DNA of 64,000 bases from Ephydatia muelleri (GCA_013339895.1 JABACO010000016.1:1684608-1748607); one strand, 5' to 3'; numbered from the stretch's first letter, positions 26,101 through 38,412 are shown. Numbers and translations are program-made. Notes: generated by a model from the sequence alone, not told the origin.

Positions 26101-28227
26101 ATCATGTCCCCACCAGTGGCCAGTGGCTCTGGTACCCATTCCCTCATCATGTCCCCACCAGTGGCCAGTGGCTCTGGTACCCATTCCCTCATCATGTCCC
26201 CACCAATGGCCAGTGGCTCTGGTACCCATTCCCTCATCATGTCCCCACCAGTGGCCAGTGGCTCTGGTACCCATTCCCTCATCATGTCCCCACCAATGGC
26301 CAGTGGCTCTGGTACCCATTCCCTCATCATGTCCCCACCAGTGGCCAGTGGCTCTGGTACCCATTCCCTCATCATGTCCCCACCAATGGCCAGTGGCTCT
26401 GGTACCCATTCCCTCATCATGTCCCCACCAGTGGCCAGTGGCTCTGGTACCCATTCCCTCATCATGTCTCCACCAGTGGCCAGTGGCTCTGGTACTCATT
26501 CCCTCATCATGTCCCCACCAATGGCCAGTGGCTCTGGTACCCATTCCCTCATCATGTCCCCACCAATGGCCAGTGGCTCTGGTACCCATTCCCTCATCAT
26601 GTCCCCACCAATGGCCAGTGGCTCTGGTACCCATTCCCTCATCATGTCCCCACCAGTGGCCAGTGGCTCTGGTACCCATTCCCTCATCATGTCCACACCA
26701 ATGGCCAGTGGCTCTGGTACCCATTCCCTCATCACGTCCCCACCAATGGCCAGTGGCTCTGGTACCCATTCCCTCATCATGTCCCCACCAATGGCCAGTG
26801 GCTCTGGTACCCATTCCCTCATCATGTCCCCACCAATGGCCAGTGGCTCTGGTACCCATTCCCTCATCATGTCCCCACCAGTGGCCAGTGGCTCTGGTAC
26901 CCATTCCCTCATCATGTCCCCACCAGTGGCCAGTGGCTCTGGTACCCATTCCCTCATCATGTCCCCACCAGTGGCTCTAGTACCCATTCCCTCATCATGT
27001 CCACACCAGTGGCCAGTGGCTCTGGTACCCATTCCCTCATCATGTGATTACTCTGTGTGTGTTACACACTCAATGGTGGATCAGAACAATGCCAGAACAC
27101 AGAAGTGCAGACACATCAGTGGAGCGACACAGGAAGTCAGTTTTGGTGGGTAAAAGTACCTAGAGCAGTACACAAGGTGCACTTTATGCATGAGTAGTTG
27201 GTGAGGGGCAGTAGAGCCATGATTGATGTCAAAGTTCACATGCACAACGACATCCAACCAACACCACACAAATAAAAGTTTCAACGTGTACTAGGATACT
27301 CTCAAAGTGCACCAGGATACTCTCAAAGTGCACCAGGATACTCTCAAAGTGCACCAGGATACTCTCAAAGTGCACTAGGATACTCTCAAAGTGCACTAGG
27401 ATACTCTCAAAGTGTACTAGGATACTCTCAAAGTGCACTAGGATACTCTCAAAGTGCACTAGAATACTCTCAAAGTGCACTAGGATACTCTCAAAGTGCA
27501 CTAGGATACTCTCAAAGTGCACTAGGATACTCTCAAAGTGTACTAGGATACTCTCAAAGTGTACTAGGATACTCTCAAAGTGCACAGAATACTCTCAAAG
27601 TGCACCAGGATACTCTCAAAGTGCATTAGGATACTCTCAAGGATACTCTCAGTGCACTAGGATACTCTCAAAGTGCACTAGGATACTCTCAAAGTGCACT
27701 AGGATACTCTCAAAGTGCACTAGGATACTCTCAAAGTGCACTAGGATACTCTCAAAGTGCACTAGGATACTCTCAAAGTGCACTAGGATACTCTCAAAGT
27801 GCACTAGGATACTCTCAAAGTGCACTAGGATACTCTCAAAGTGCACTAGGATACTCTCAAAGTGCACTAGGATACTCTCAAAGTGCACTAGGATACTCTC
27901 AAAGTGCACTAGGATACTCTCAAAGTGCACTAGGATATTCTCAAAGTGCACTAGGATACTCTCAAAGTGCACTAGGATATTCTCAAAGTACCACATCTTG
28001 CTAAGAAACTCACATATTGCAATACCATCAAGCCAGGTAATGCCAGGGCAGAATCCACCAGGATATTACAAGCATATCACAAGCATATTCATAATGGGAA
28101 TAATGGTCTCAGCAGCTAAACATAAATACACTCTAGGTGCCAACATTCCACAACGACTATATATAGAACACACACAGGTCAGCAATCAAGTACCCAATTT
28201 GAACAAATGTCTACACTAAACACACTT

Positions 28228-28273
<46 letters not shown>

Positions 28274-29171
28274 GAATACGCCGCCTATCACCATTGCAAC
28301 ATGCACATGCCCTCCCCTACACATGCCACGCCTCCCACCATTGCAACATGCACGTGCCACGCCTACACATGCCACGCCTACACATGCCACGCCTACCACC
28401 ATTGACATGCCCTCCCCTACACATGCCATGGCTGTGCACATTGGAGCTGTGCCTAGGCTCTCAGACACACCTACACACATTTACACACACACCTACACAC
28501 ACACCTACACACACATCTACATACACACACCTACATGTACATACACACATACTTACATCAGCTGGTATCTCAGGAAGCTTCCTCAGATCAGGCAGAGCAA
28601 AGGTGAAAACCTGATGGGACGAAGGCACAAAGTGACAAGCCTGTGTCTGTTTAGTGTGGTTAGCAACCAGCCAACCACAGCTACACTTCCCCCAAGGATG
28701 ATTAATCCACCTACTTCAGATATGGGATCCTCACAGCCAGGGCAAAGTAGGTCACTTCCAAAGACTGTATTCACATCATTCACTTTCACATTGTGTAAGA
28801 CTACAGACCTCTGCCTACACACCACATCGTCTCCCCACATCTATCAACTCAAGTGCGCCCACCAATGAATGAGTTCACACACTCAAGTACTACTACAATT
28901 TAATTTGCCCCAAAACATATGCAGTACACCCTCACTTACACACACACATCTATCTCCCCCCCCCACACACACAAGTACGCCTCCACACGATTCACCTGCC
29001 CAACGTCTATTCCCTCTGGAACAATGCTGATGACAGAGTCGTTGGCCATTGGGAGACTGTGGTTACGAAAGCCAGCCAGAAACGGTTCAACCACCTCACC
29101 CTGAGAAAAAATTATTAATATTTCATTAAGAAGGTTATTAAGTGGTGCACGTGTCAATTCTATGCGAGTGC

Positions 29172-29228
<57 letters not shown>

Positions 29229-29485
29229 TGTGATGCATGCATCCCATATGCACAGTCCATGTAAACAAGCAGGTGCTTCTGTGTAAGCGCTCACAAGCAC
29301 ACAAAACATGCCACAACATCACCTGCAAAGCAACAAACACGACACTGCATGACACATAAATGTACACATGCACACCCACACATCACACACGTGCACACAC
29401 ACGTGCACACACACATCACACACACATCACACACACACACACGCGCACACACACACACACACGCACACACACACACACACACGCA

Positions 29486-29532
<47 letters not shown>

Positions 29533-31006
29533 TGCATAAATCATGGCTCTACCTGGTGGTCCAGTCGCAGATCACGTATTTTGTCCATGGCCTGGTAGAA
29601 TACTTTAAACCAGGGCAGGTCACTGAAAGAAAGAAAGAAAGAGGTATGCCCTGAGTGCCCATGAGTTACCGTTGCACATGGAGAACCACTCCAATGCATA
29701 GGTGGCACTGTGGCTCAGTATGTTTGGACAGCCATTATTTTATGATGAAAAATGGAATTTTTAAGTGACACTTAAATAGAGATTATTACAAACTTGGGAA
29801 CAAGCTCAGTGTCTTTGTGAAAAACGTCAGGTTCCAACAGTACCTCACCATCCACTAACAGAACTGCAGAGGGTCTTGTAGGCAGTATTCAAACTGAGAC
29901 CAGACATTACCTTTCCAAGGCAATGACTTATCTATTTCTCACAGTCATGGGAGGGAGTGTTTACTAAACCACTCAGCTAAGCTCACCAATGCGTTTATTA
30001 AATCCAAATGCCTTGCTGTAAACTGAGTGAATTACATCATTAACATCAGGATTTGCTGGATGCAGTAAACCAGTTCCTTAATGACATCATGTAATGAAAG
30101 GCAACTACAGTAAAAGTACAAGCCTGTATTTGTTTTAAAATAATTACATGCACTCGGGATACATTTAGAAACGAAAAACAAAATTGCAAATTGCACTGGG
30201 ATATATAGATCAAGGCCAGGTGTTATGACCTGCTGATACAAAGTTATGGGGTCTATGGCTTAGGCTTCTTCAATGCTGAAAGTTTAAGGTGCCAAACCAG
30301 TGTACATACAGTTCATACCGCAATTCACTTTTCTCAACCTATTGGAGCCACCAACACTCGTGTATGTGCAAAGAAATATGCATACATACACATACATTTG
30401 TACATGCACAATAAAAAAAGGCGAACCCCATATCTACCCGATATTTGAAACATAAAATATCCATTTTAATAGAAAGGGAGTTTGTGTGTGTGTGTGTGTG
30501 TATGTGTGTGTGTGCTATTTTTATGCACAATGAGTATGAACCATAATAAGTATTAGTGAATATGATCAGATTTGTAGTCAGAGAAAGGGTGTTACCAAAC
30601 AACACATACAGTACATCAATCACAACCCACACATACACACATACACACACATACACACACACAACACACACACAACACACACACACAACACACAAGTACA
30701 TGTGCACACACACACATACTGTATTTCGACACCATCTCTTGATTTCTCCTTCCCTTCCCTTAGCCAAAGGGCTCACCTCAGAAAACACATGGCTACGTCC
30801 CCACCTCCAGGTGGATACCTGCAGAAGCCAAACCTGTACTTGCCGTCCAGATCAGTGAGTACAAATGTGAAGTGCTCCTCCTGCTCGCTGCAAGGAGGCG
30901 TGGCACAGTGGAGGGTACCAGTTATTTGGGGGGAGAAAAATACACATATAAAAGTGAGTCAAAGTGTGATTGTTACACACACACACACAAAGCAGCATAT
31001 GCTCTT

Positions 31007-31080
<74 letters not shown>

Positions 31081-32998
31081 TCAGCGACCTATCAATTCCC
31101 ACCACATCACATACTTATTAATGCTACATTTAATCACTGTTACATTGATAATTGTCAACATGTCAACCACAGCTATCACAGCCATAGAACTACAGAGTAT
31201 GTATGTGAAAAACGGGCCCATGTATGCACACACGCTATGCCACCATACCTGTAGACACAGTGCATTACCACCACCACCACACCACCACTGCAAGCACATG
31301 CAAACTAACACACACCTCACAGCACAGGCAAAACTTACTTCACAAACTTGTTTGGGAAGACAAACTTCGGGAGCTGCCGCTTCGTGTCGACCTCCCATGC
31401 GTAGTCCTTAGGGTAGACATACTTGATCTGCGCATCTGAAGATGCCGCCATAAAGAGGTGTTCACTTGTTAGCCCAGACCTCCCCTCCCACCCAAATGTT
31501 AACACATCTGCACTATTACAAAACCATTAGTGTTAATTAGAGAACTGTACCTTCGTTGTCCTTAGGGCGAGCAACCTCAACAAAACACTCGTATATCCGT
31601 ACAGCTGGTCTGGTGGTGCCATGAGGGAAACGGGTGTGTGAGGCATGTGGGAGGTGTGTGAAAGAGAGTAAGGGAGGGAGGTATTAGAGGAAGGTGTGTG
31701 AAGAGGGGTGAGAGGGAGGTAGGTGTGTGTGAAAGTAAGGGAGGAGGTATGTGGAGAAGGTGGGAGGAAAGAGGTGTGTGGAGGAAGGTTTGTGAGAGGA
31801 GGTATGTGGGAGAAGGTGGTTGAGAGAGAGGGATGGTATGTGGGAGGAGGTGTGTTGAGAGAGAGGGAGGTATGTAGGAGGGGTATGAGGAAGATGAGGG
31901 AATAGGTACATGTATGAGTGAGGTGGTGTGGAGGTTGTCAGGAGAGTGGGATGTATGAGAGGGGAGTGAGGAATGCATGGAGCAAGGAGGAAGGTATAAG
32001 GGAGGGCAAGGAAGAATGAGTAGGGAGTGGCTAAGGGAGAGGGGAAGAGTAGGGAGTGGATAGGGAGAGGGGAAGAGTAGGGAGTAGATAAGGGAGAGGG
32101 GAGAGTAGGAGCGGATAAGGGAGAGGGGAAGAGTAGGGAGTGGATAAGGGAGAGGAGAAGAGTAGGGAGTAGATAAGGGAGTGGGGGGAAGAGTAGGGAG
32201 TAGATAAGGGAGTGGGGGGAAGAGTAGGAGTAGAGTAGGGAGTAGATAAGGGAGAGGGGAAGAGTAGGGAGTGGATAAGGGTGTGGCAGGCAAAGACAGG
32301 CAGAATGGATACAAAAAGAGAATGCAAAGGATATGATGGAATAGAACTCTCTCTTTCCCAACTCTCTCTCTCATTCAATTAAGCAGTACAGTGAAACACG
32401 TTTCTACTGGCGTTATGAAGTGACCGGAGGAAGAAGATTCGAAACACTCAGGACGGGAGGATAGAAGACTCAGTACAACAGTTTTGCAAATTTCCATTAG
32501 CCTACAGCTAACGTCTTGTTCACAGTGAGCACACTGTTATGCGCCTGAGCAATGGCGCCGCCCATCTACAGCTCTTAGACACTCCAAATCGGAGGACGTG
32601 TAGTTTGTGTGACACAGCCTCATACGCACACGCACACATATACACACGCCACACGCACGCACACACATGCCACACACACACACACATTAACACACAACAC
32701 ATACACAGCCACACACGCGCGCGCATACAACACGCACGCACATACATGAACAAACCACCTAACAGCACTCACACCACACAGCACAACACACACGACCTTT
32801 ACAATCTAACCAAACTGAATTGTGCGTATAACATATACTTTTAAAAACCACTTCGTGTTGTTCAGACCTAGACAAAATCCCAAGAAACCAAGCGTTATGT
32901 ATTTCATCTCGTAAAACAACGTCATGATTTTGAAAAGCGAGCAGTGGACTCTTTCATACAAATGTCGCATAGTTTCCTTACCTTATTCTAGAATCCAT
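17130..32998 (-). CDS. DENND1: DENND1 (connecdenn)-like Rab GEF, 18 exons, two frameshifts
   Basis: About 929 residues. Exons in gene order: 32998-32982, 31609-31551, 31435-31339, 30887-30777, 29622-29553, 29100-28996, 28610-28557, 24843-24782, 24672-24624, 24559-24510, 24444-24394, 21809-21764, 20538-20310, 19579-19548, 19484-19321, 19256-19168, 19087-18893, 18441-17130. All introns are GT-AG and in phase. Upstream DENN (residues about 8-118) has HFTFVLTDLDGKYRFGFCR and DLPWFKVFY; core DENN (about 120-257) has RRIIVTSSRL, LLYPLYWQHIFIP and APMPYLIGVHSSIME; downstream DENN (about 258-400) has LESPYTEDLN and EESFLKSRPNM. These follow vertebrate DENND1 closely. Known DENND1 proteins exchange GDP on Rab35 at clathrin-coated vesicles. 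The long tail (430-929) has degenerate LVPSPAP repeats, an NPF motif (about 890) and a DPF motif (about 909), typical EH-domain and AP-2 ligands. The frame breaks at 18172-18177 (six Gs; five would restore it) and near 20369-20375 (GGGCCC; one base too many). The tiny first exon is inferred from phase and its resemblance to the DENND1 start. Confidence 0.93.
19748..20288 (-). repeat. CACACATGCACACAGACACC minisatellite, about 15 copies
   Basis: The core contains CCCTCACTCTTGAACACA, with or without an added GGTTACA, so the period alternates between about 30 and 40 bp. It lies in intron 13 of DENND1 between exons 20538-20310 and 19579-19548. Confidence 0.9.
20570..21600 (-). repeat. C/T-rich minisatellite, about 26-bp unit
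   Basis: Degenerate units of CTCTACTCCCACCCTCCCCC TCACCT fill almost the whole intron between DENND1 exons 21809-21764 and 20538-20310. A block from about 21020 to 21200 recurs at about 21260-21460, so there is also higher-order duplication. Confidence 0.9.
21858..24352 (-). repeat. 25-bp satellite-like array, about 100 copies
   Basis: The unit contains GATCACACAGAGATTTGTAC plus AAGGG or AAGGA. There are two main variants (GGGG versus GGAG before ATC), plus rare GAAG and GG-deleted copies. Copies are otherwise nearly identical. Because 25 is not a multiple of three and the unit has no stop in any forward frame, all three plus-strand frames stay open for about 850 codons; this is not evidence of coding. 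The array fills the intron between DENND1 exons 24444-24394 and 21809-21764. Confidence 0.97.
24888..24918 (+). repeat. Poly-G run
   Basis: About 30 Gs with one interrupting A, in DENND1 intron 7. Confidence 0.95.
25308..25622 (-). repeat. 32-bp minisatellite, about 10 copies
   Basis: The unit contains CAGTACATGCTGCATGTGAC followed by CAGGGCTCTTCT. Copies are almost identical. It lies in DENND1 intron 7. Confidence 0.95.
25984..27040 (-). repeat. 45-bp minisatellite, about 23 copies
   Basis: The unit contains GGCCAGTGGCTCTGGTACCC and ATTCCCTCATCATGTCCCC. The unit is 15 codons long and has no stops in several frames, so both strands show long open frames; these are not considered genes because the array sits inside DENND1 intron 7. 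Confidence 0.95.
27285..27990 (-). repeat. 21-bp minisatellite, about 33 copies
   Basis: The unit is ACTCTCAAAGTGCACTAGGA plus T. It has a small internal disruption near 27585-27650. It lies in DENND1 intron 7, the same 3.7-kb intron as the 32-bp and 45-bp arrays. Confidence 0.95.
28226..28556 (-). repeat. (CA)n tracts and CACGCCTACACATGC repeats
   Basis: A CA microsatellite (28226-28272), short ACATGCCACGCCTAC units (about 28300-28430) and CACACCTACA units (28466-28550), directly next to DENND1 exon 28610-28557. Confidence 0.85.
29175..29531 (-). repeat. TG/CG and CA microsatellites in DENND1 intron 5
   Basis: A GT tract turning to CGTG units (29175-29230) and a CA tract with CACG interruptions (29368-29531) lie between exons 29622-29553 and 29100-28996. 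Confidence 0.9.
30484..31077 (-). repeat. CA/TG microsatellites in DENND1 introns 3 and 4
   Basis: TG tract at 30484-30512, CA-rich tract at 30621-30713 and a pure (CA)n tract at 31012-31077. Confidence 0.9.
31620..32290 (-). repeat. Purine-rich minisatellite, about 29-bp unit
   Basis: Degenerate GGGAGAGGGGAAGAGTAGGG units in the first intron of DENND1, ending about 10 bp from the exon 2 acceptor. On the gene's own (minus) strand it is a C/T tract. Confidence 0.9.
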
Positions 32999-34650
32999 TC
33001 CAGAGATACGATGGGAGGTAGGTCCGATACCGCCATATACATACGCGATAATGACGCTCACGACTACGGGGGTATACGAAGTTTTACGGCAATACGTACT
33101 AGTCATTCGTGCATCAGTTCCCGAGCTTCACTGTCCCGCGGAGATTCGTGTGCATCTAAATACGGTCAGATGATGAACTTATACCGATAAGCGGCACCAG
33201 AGATAATATACATATTATCTCTGGCGGCACACTTCATAATAATTCGCATTTCGTCGGAAACTTCTCAGTTCTCACATGTGCTCAGCATTTTCCGCTCCGG
33301 GAGGGCGGGCATGAGTGGCCATGTCGACGTCCAAGCGACTACAGAGAATCGACTGAAAAATCCCGATCCAATGGGCGAACATTGTCCAAACTCACTTTTA
33401 ATTTCGGGTAAAACACAGAAAAACAACAACAAACGAAACAACAGAATCGCCGCCAATAACATCCTATATAGGCTACGCTATTTTAGTGCAAAAACAGTGG
33501 TACAAGCAAGCCATTACATGCGTGTTGATGGACGGTACTGTACATGTGCAATAAAAACTTTTTACCAGGTCAGTCTAAGCTCTGTCGTGTCATTCCCTAA
33601 TCGAAACAGTTTAAGTTCTAAAATACTTAGCCATGTGCGCCGGTGCCTTGTAATGAACTGAATCAAGTACAGTATCCACATTTGAAAACTGTACAGGGTA
33701 GAATTAAAATTGCAAACGATCTAATTTCGAAACAAGAGTGATTTATGTTGTACAATTAAAAGGATACTGCTTTCCCTTGGGCGAAAAAATCTTTCAGGAT
33801 GTGGTGGATGCAAGCAGACATGCAACCAGGATTGAAACACATCAGCTTATGTACAGGGATGGGTAGTGTAGCTATAAATCATTCTTGTTCAACGTAAGGA
33901 TTTCAATTGGTTTTTCTAGTATGCCTAGTTTCAAATGTGAATAATTATAGTGCAATGCCTTTACCATGGTTTCATTTCCGACACCACTGTGTAGTGCATG
34001 CATCAAAGGCCCTACCAAGCTAACTCGAGAAGGTACACCAGGTATATATACACACGTCTGACAAGTACTTCTTTGATTTAGTATATAGCATCACACGTAG
34101 GATTAGTCTGGGGACCAGATGACTGGCCAGACATCTGATCTCCGGATTAAGGGTTAGGATGTCATCATACCCAGCCCAATGTTGCCACCTAATTCTTTCC
34201 ACACAAAAGGTTATTCGTATGACAGGTAACTAAATACATTTTATTAGCTGAAGTGAAACATTGAAACAAGTTTTTTTTTTTTTTTTTGTTAAACTTAAAT
34301 GCCATCATCACACAATGGTAAAGAGGAAACAATAATTCTATTTGCTTTTGTAAGGTCACAACTCTCCCTCAGCTGTTATTTAAATAGCCTGGCAACAAAA
34401 TATATAAAATGCATTAAAGCACAGCCTAGCCACACCAAACAATGAACAGATGTTTACATACCACGTCAAAGAACAATTGTTTCAGCTTACTGAAAGCATG
34501 TGGGTCACAAAAAGGCAAAGCATTACCCAATGACAGACTTCACACCCCACAACTGCACCAATCACTTTTATTCATATATACTTTTCAAAAAAAAAAAGAA
34601 AAGAAGGGGTAACAGGGGGAAAAAGAACCACCTAATATCAAACAGTTCCT
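32999..34650. other. Intergenic region between DENND1 and the hnRNP H-like gene
   Basis: About 1.65 kb upstream of DENND1, downstream of the hnRNP gene (both minus strand). It should contain the DENND1 promoter and the hnRNP 3' UTR. It holds the 28-bp palindrome at 33197-33224 and an A/T homopolymer at 34271-34287. No coding exon is supported. Confidence 0.6.
33197..33224. mobile_element. Minimal foldback remnant (perfect 28-bp palindrome)
   Basis: CCAGAGATAATAT and its inverse complement are separated by AC only, with CGGCA on both sides. The ends are the same as those of the 132-bp foldback at 44419-44550, so this looks like a copy that has lost its whole interior. Confidence 0.55.
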
Positions 34651-36294
34651 TCAAGAATACCACTGCTGCTGGGCCTGCACCGGGTACTGGGGTTGCTGCT
34701 GGGCCTGCGTCTCGTGACCCTGCTGTGGAGGGTACTGCTGGTAGACAGACTGCTGTCTGGATGGGTCGTATGTCATCCCGTAGCTTGTAGGGGCTGCCCC
34801 ATACTGTGCCTGGACCCCCACAGCCTGCTGCTGCTGCTGCTGTTGCTGCTGGTACTGCGCTGCCATAGTGTACTGCTGTTGACTAGCCCCATATGCACCT
34901 GGAGTAGAGTCACAACAAAAGTCAAGTTCACCTCACTTCCACCCCCCATCCTCACACCCCCAAAGCCCATACCTTGTGCAGCCACCCCAGCAGGTAAGGC
35001 TTGCCCTGGTATGGCCGGAACCCCAGGATACCGCATCCCGTCCTCCTCCTTTGAGTTCAAAAACAACTCAATGTAGCGATGACCTGCAACATGGCAATAC
35101 AAAGATCACAAAGTGATGGCATGTCAATAAGACCAGGGTGCCTAAAAACACACCCATGTGGGCATTGTTCTTGCTCATGGCCGCAACAGCGTCCTTGTGA
35201 GATCCAAAGAACACCTCTGCTTCTCCCGATGGTCGGCCATAGTGGTCAAAATCAATATTGATCTTGGTGGGCACAAGGGGTGCAAAAAAGGTCTCGATGT
35301 CCCTGTCCTTGGCCGAAAACGGCAACCCACGCATGCGGATCATGAACTTTAGCTGTGGGTTCGTCACAACGCTGGTGGGAGCCTTCCCTGGCTGGGAAGG
35401 ACGTATGGGAGGGTACGTCACCATGCTTTGCTGCGCCGCCAGGGCATTGTTGTAGGCCGCACTCTCGTCGTACGTTGGCTCGGGTCTGTAGTACTCGCTG
35501 ACCGCCGCGGCCGCATCGTAGAACCCCGCCGCGGCATAGGGATCGTACGGCATGTAGCCTCCCCCCGCACCCCCACCACGGCCACCTCTGCCCCTGCCAC
35601 GGTACTGTCGCTCGTACCCGCTCCCGAAGCGCTCTCCACGACCAAAGGTGTCGAAATCGCGCTCCCCAGGACGATCATATGGACCTGGCCTGCCCCCCGG
35701 CCCACCCCGGAACAGGATCGGCTTGATCTCGGAAAGGTTGCTACGGAAGACTTCAATGTATCTAAAAGAGAGAATCACAACAGCAAGCCATATAAACAAA
35801 TGCAATAAGAACAGTTTAACTATTTTGTTACAGTTGCTGTGCTATTCAATACATTCAGTATATGCCCTGTGCCTTAATTAGGATAAAACCTTCAATGTGA
35901 TTCGATAGCATCAAAACCAAACCTGTCCTTCCAAACACCGTTATTTTCCCACTCACCTATGACCCATGTGCTGCCTATCTTTAGCCAGAGCCTTTTCCGC
36001 ATCCTGGGCAGATGGGAAGTTTACGTACGCCTCCCCTGTCTCGCGACCATCCTGATCCTTCTGCAAGGTTATGGCTCCCACTGGGATGTCCAAACCTTCA
36101 CAGAGAAGGCCAAGCAGTAAAATTTACATGCAACACAAACACCAGATGGTAAATAAAATAAAATGATAAAGGGGGAGGGGGGGGGGGGGGGGGGGGAGTA
36201 AGAAACATGAAGGCAAAGGGGGAAAGAGAAGTAGGCACACGACAAGGAGATGGTGAGATTAAAAAAAAAAAAGCAGTGTCTTCATCCACAAACG

Positions 36295-36334
<40 letters not shown>

Positions 36335-36358
36335 CAGACAATACACAAAGGAGAGACG

Positions 36359-36410
<52 letters not shown>

Positions 36411-37521
36411 TGACAAAACAAAATCATAAAATGAAATGCCCACACAAAAAAAGAAAACACTAAAAAAAGCCTCCAAACCTTGAAAGAACTTCCTCACATC
36501 GTCTTCAGCACACCTGAACGGTAACCCACGTAGTCTGACCACTCCTCCCGACCCAACACCACCTCCACCAAATCCAAATCCACCTGCATCTCTATTGACC
36601 AACCGACAATCCCATTGCATTTGACCCTGGCTGGCCCTGAAAATTTCCACATAACGCTTCCCCATATGCTCGTTGTTGTGACCTATGGCTTTACTCACAT
36701 CTTCCTCGGAACACAGTTCGACGAAGGCTTCGCCAGAGGCTCTGCCGTCGGGGGCAAGTGTGAAATGAACGCCGCTTTCGCCATTGGCGACCTTGCTGTC
36801 GTGAAGCAGCTGCACAATGTCTTTGGCTGTTGCGGACCAAGGTAATCCGCGAAGCCTTACGACGTAATCTCCACTTGATGGTTGCTAGAAGGTGGGTTGG
36901 CATTATTAAGAAAAGGATGGGATAGGAAATAAATGGAAGAAAAAAACAACAGCACGAAGAACAAAGTAGTTGCATGCACAGTTGGCGGTGCTAGGCTTTT
37001 CAAACAACGCGTGGATATGTGTGCTAAATAAACTAATGATAAGCAAAATTTACTTACCGCAGGCTGTCGGCTCAACTCCCATTGTTTCTCCTGCTCTGAA
37101 AGTGGCGTTACTTCTATGTAGCGATGTCCCATCGACTTCATGTGGTAGGCCTGCGCCTTCTCCACGTCTTCAGCCGATGTAAGTTCTACAATGGCTTCAC
37201 CTTTAGACCGCCCATCAACTCCCACCAACAGATGGATTCCCTCCTGACCCCTTAAAAGCTTGCACCCAGCAAGAAAATCTGCGATGTTGCTTTTGTTCGC
37301 TTCAAAGGGTAATCCCCGAGTTTTAACGCAATAAGGCCCCACGGTCTATGTAAATCCAGAACCCACGACGAAAAGTACGCACAGTGTAAATACGCGATAG
37401 TAACGAGAAAAATAAAATGCTACTTCACGTACCAGATACAACTTACCTCGGCCTTGGGGGCTGTAAACTGCTGTGGATTCTCTGATTCAGAAGGCGCCGT
37501 TTGTGCCTGAGTGTCCGCCAT
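34651..37521 (-). CDS. HNRNPH: hnRNP H/F-like splicing factor with four quasi-RRMs, 7 exons
   Basis: 624 residues, frame intact. Exons in gene order: 37521-37447, 37345-37058, 36884-36479, 36095-35957, 35761-35154, 35083-34973, 34898-34651 (TGA). All introns are GT-AG. Quasi-RRMs lie at about residues 28-105 (TRGLPFEANKSNIADFL), 128-205 (VVRLRGLPWSATAKDIV), 234-315 (VVRLRGLPFRCAEDDVRKFF) and 441-517 (MIRMRGLPFSAKDRDIETFF). Each has the GLPF/W and MGHRYIE-type motifs of the hnRNP H family, which binds G-rich RNA in the nucleus and controls splicing. Domains 2-4 and the RPGPYDRPG linker align with domains 1-3 of vertebrate hnRNP H; the N-terminal domain is additional. A Gly/Arg/Tyr-rich linker (about 320-400) and a Gln/Tyr-rich tail follow. 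The ATG at 37521 begins MADTQAQTAP. Intron 3, which splits the third quasi-RRM, contains CA repeats and a poly-G run. Confidence 0.95.
36172..36410 (-). repeat. Poly-G run and (CA)n tracts in hnRNP H intron 3
   Basis: Poly-G at 36172-36197 with one early A interruption; CA tracts at 36298-36332 and 36366-36408 with a GCGCGC bridge between them. The intron lies between exons 36884-36479 and 36095-35957. Confidence 0.9.
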
Positions 37522-37680
37522 TTGCTGGCTTGTGGTGAATATAGAGTGCGCATGCGCAAATTCGTCAGTTTGCAAATTGTTTAATAAGATGCTAGATACA
37601 ATGCATAATTCAGTATAAACAAAATGGTATATATACATGTATTTTACTCCGGAGTTTGCGTCCGTTCTCAGTGGCGGATA

Positions 37681-37715
<35 letters not shown>
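37681..37715 (+). repeat. Poly-G run of 35 bases
   Basis: Pure G homopolymer about 160 bp upstream of the hnRNP H start codon (on the plus strand; poly-C in the gene's sense). Confidence 0.95.
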
Positions 37716-37716
<1 letters not shown>

Positions 37717-38388
37717 GGCCGCTAAGTATGAAATTAAATATTCGTAGCTTCAAGGGGTGGTGACTTAAGTCGCGCTGATGATAAAATGATGAACTACCAC
37801 AACGAAAACTGCCGAAGTAACATGATAACAGTATAAAGCGGCTCCCCAGACCCCTCCCCTTGTACGTACAATATCAGTACTCACGCCCACGCATAAATAT
37901 ATGCCCCTCCCACTTTGCCCCCCCCCCTCCCCCCCCTGGATCCGACCCTGGTTCTTCTAATGTTAACATATCAAGCAGGCTGGACGTGACACTTTCCAGA
38001 GTGCTCTCTTCACTAGGAAGATCCCCCCCCCCCCCCACACACACACACACATGACTCAAGTTTGACTGATTGCATTTCATTATTACTTATATACAAGTTC
38101 TACGCTTGGTTTGGCGTTCGTTTGTTCCGGCTATGCTGAAGCTGAAATGTTGTCATGGAGTGTTGTCATGCATGCAGTCTTTCAAGACGATATTTAGTTA
38201 TCACCATTCCCCCATTGGTCTGGCGCCTGGCGGCGCCGCGAGCAAATTCTTGCACAGCATTAAGAAAAAGTACATGTATATTGACCAAAAGTATCGAACT
38301 AAGGTAATTCAACTTGTAAAATGCATGTTTGTAGCGGTTAATATCGTGCAGCTAATCATCACAGTTCGTCTTTCGTTAGTATACCCAT

Positions 38389-38412
38389 GCAGAGATAATA
38401 AGTGATCTCTGG
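38389..38412. mobile_element. Minimal foldback insertion with 9-bp target duplication
   Basis: The 24-bp insert GCAGAGATAATAAGTGATCT CTGG is flanked by TATACCCAT at 38380-38388 and 38413-38421. Its ends match the palindromes at 33197-33224 and 44419-44550. Another half-copy (GGCAGAGATAATAAGTG) follows at about 38435-38451. A 9-bp duplication is typical of Mutator-like elements. Confidence 0.6.

Noticed and set aside
25819..27153. Long open frames on both strands over 25.8-27.2 kb
   Set aside because: Products of the 45-bp minisatellite (15 codons per unit) inside a DENND1 intron; both strands being open is expected from the unit, not from selection.
31577..32378. 265-codon and 225-codon minus-strand frames
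   Set aside because: Translations of the purine/pyrimidine minisatellite in DENND1 intron 1; low-complexity Pro/Ser/Leu with no domain.
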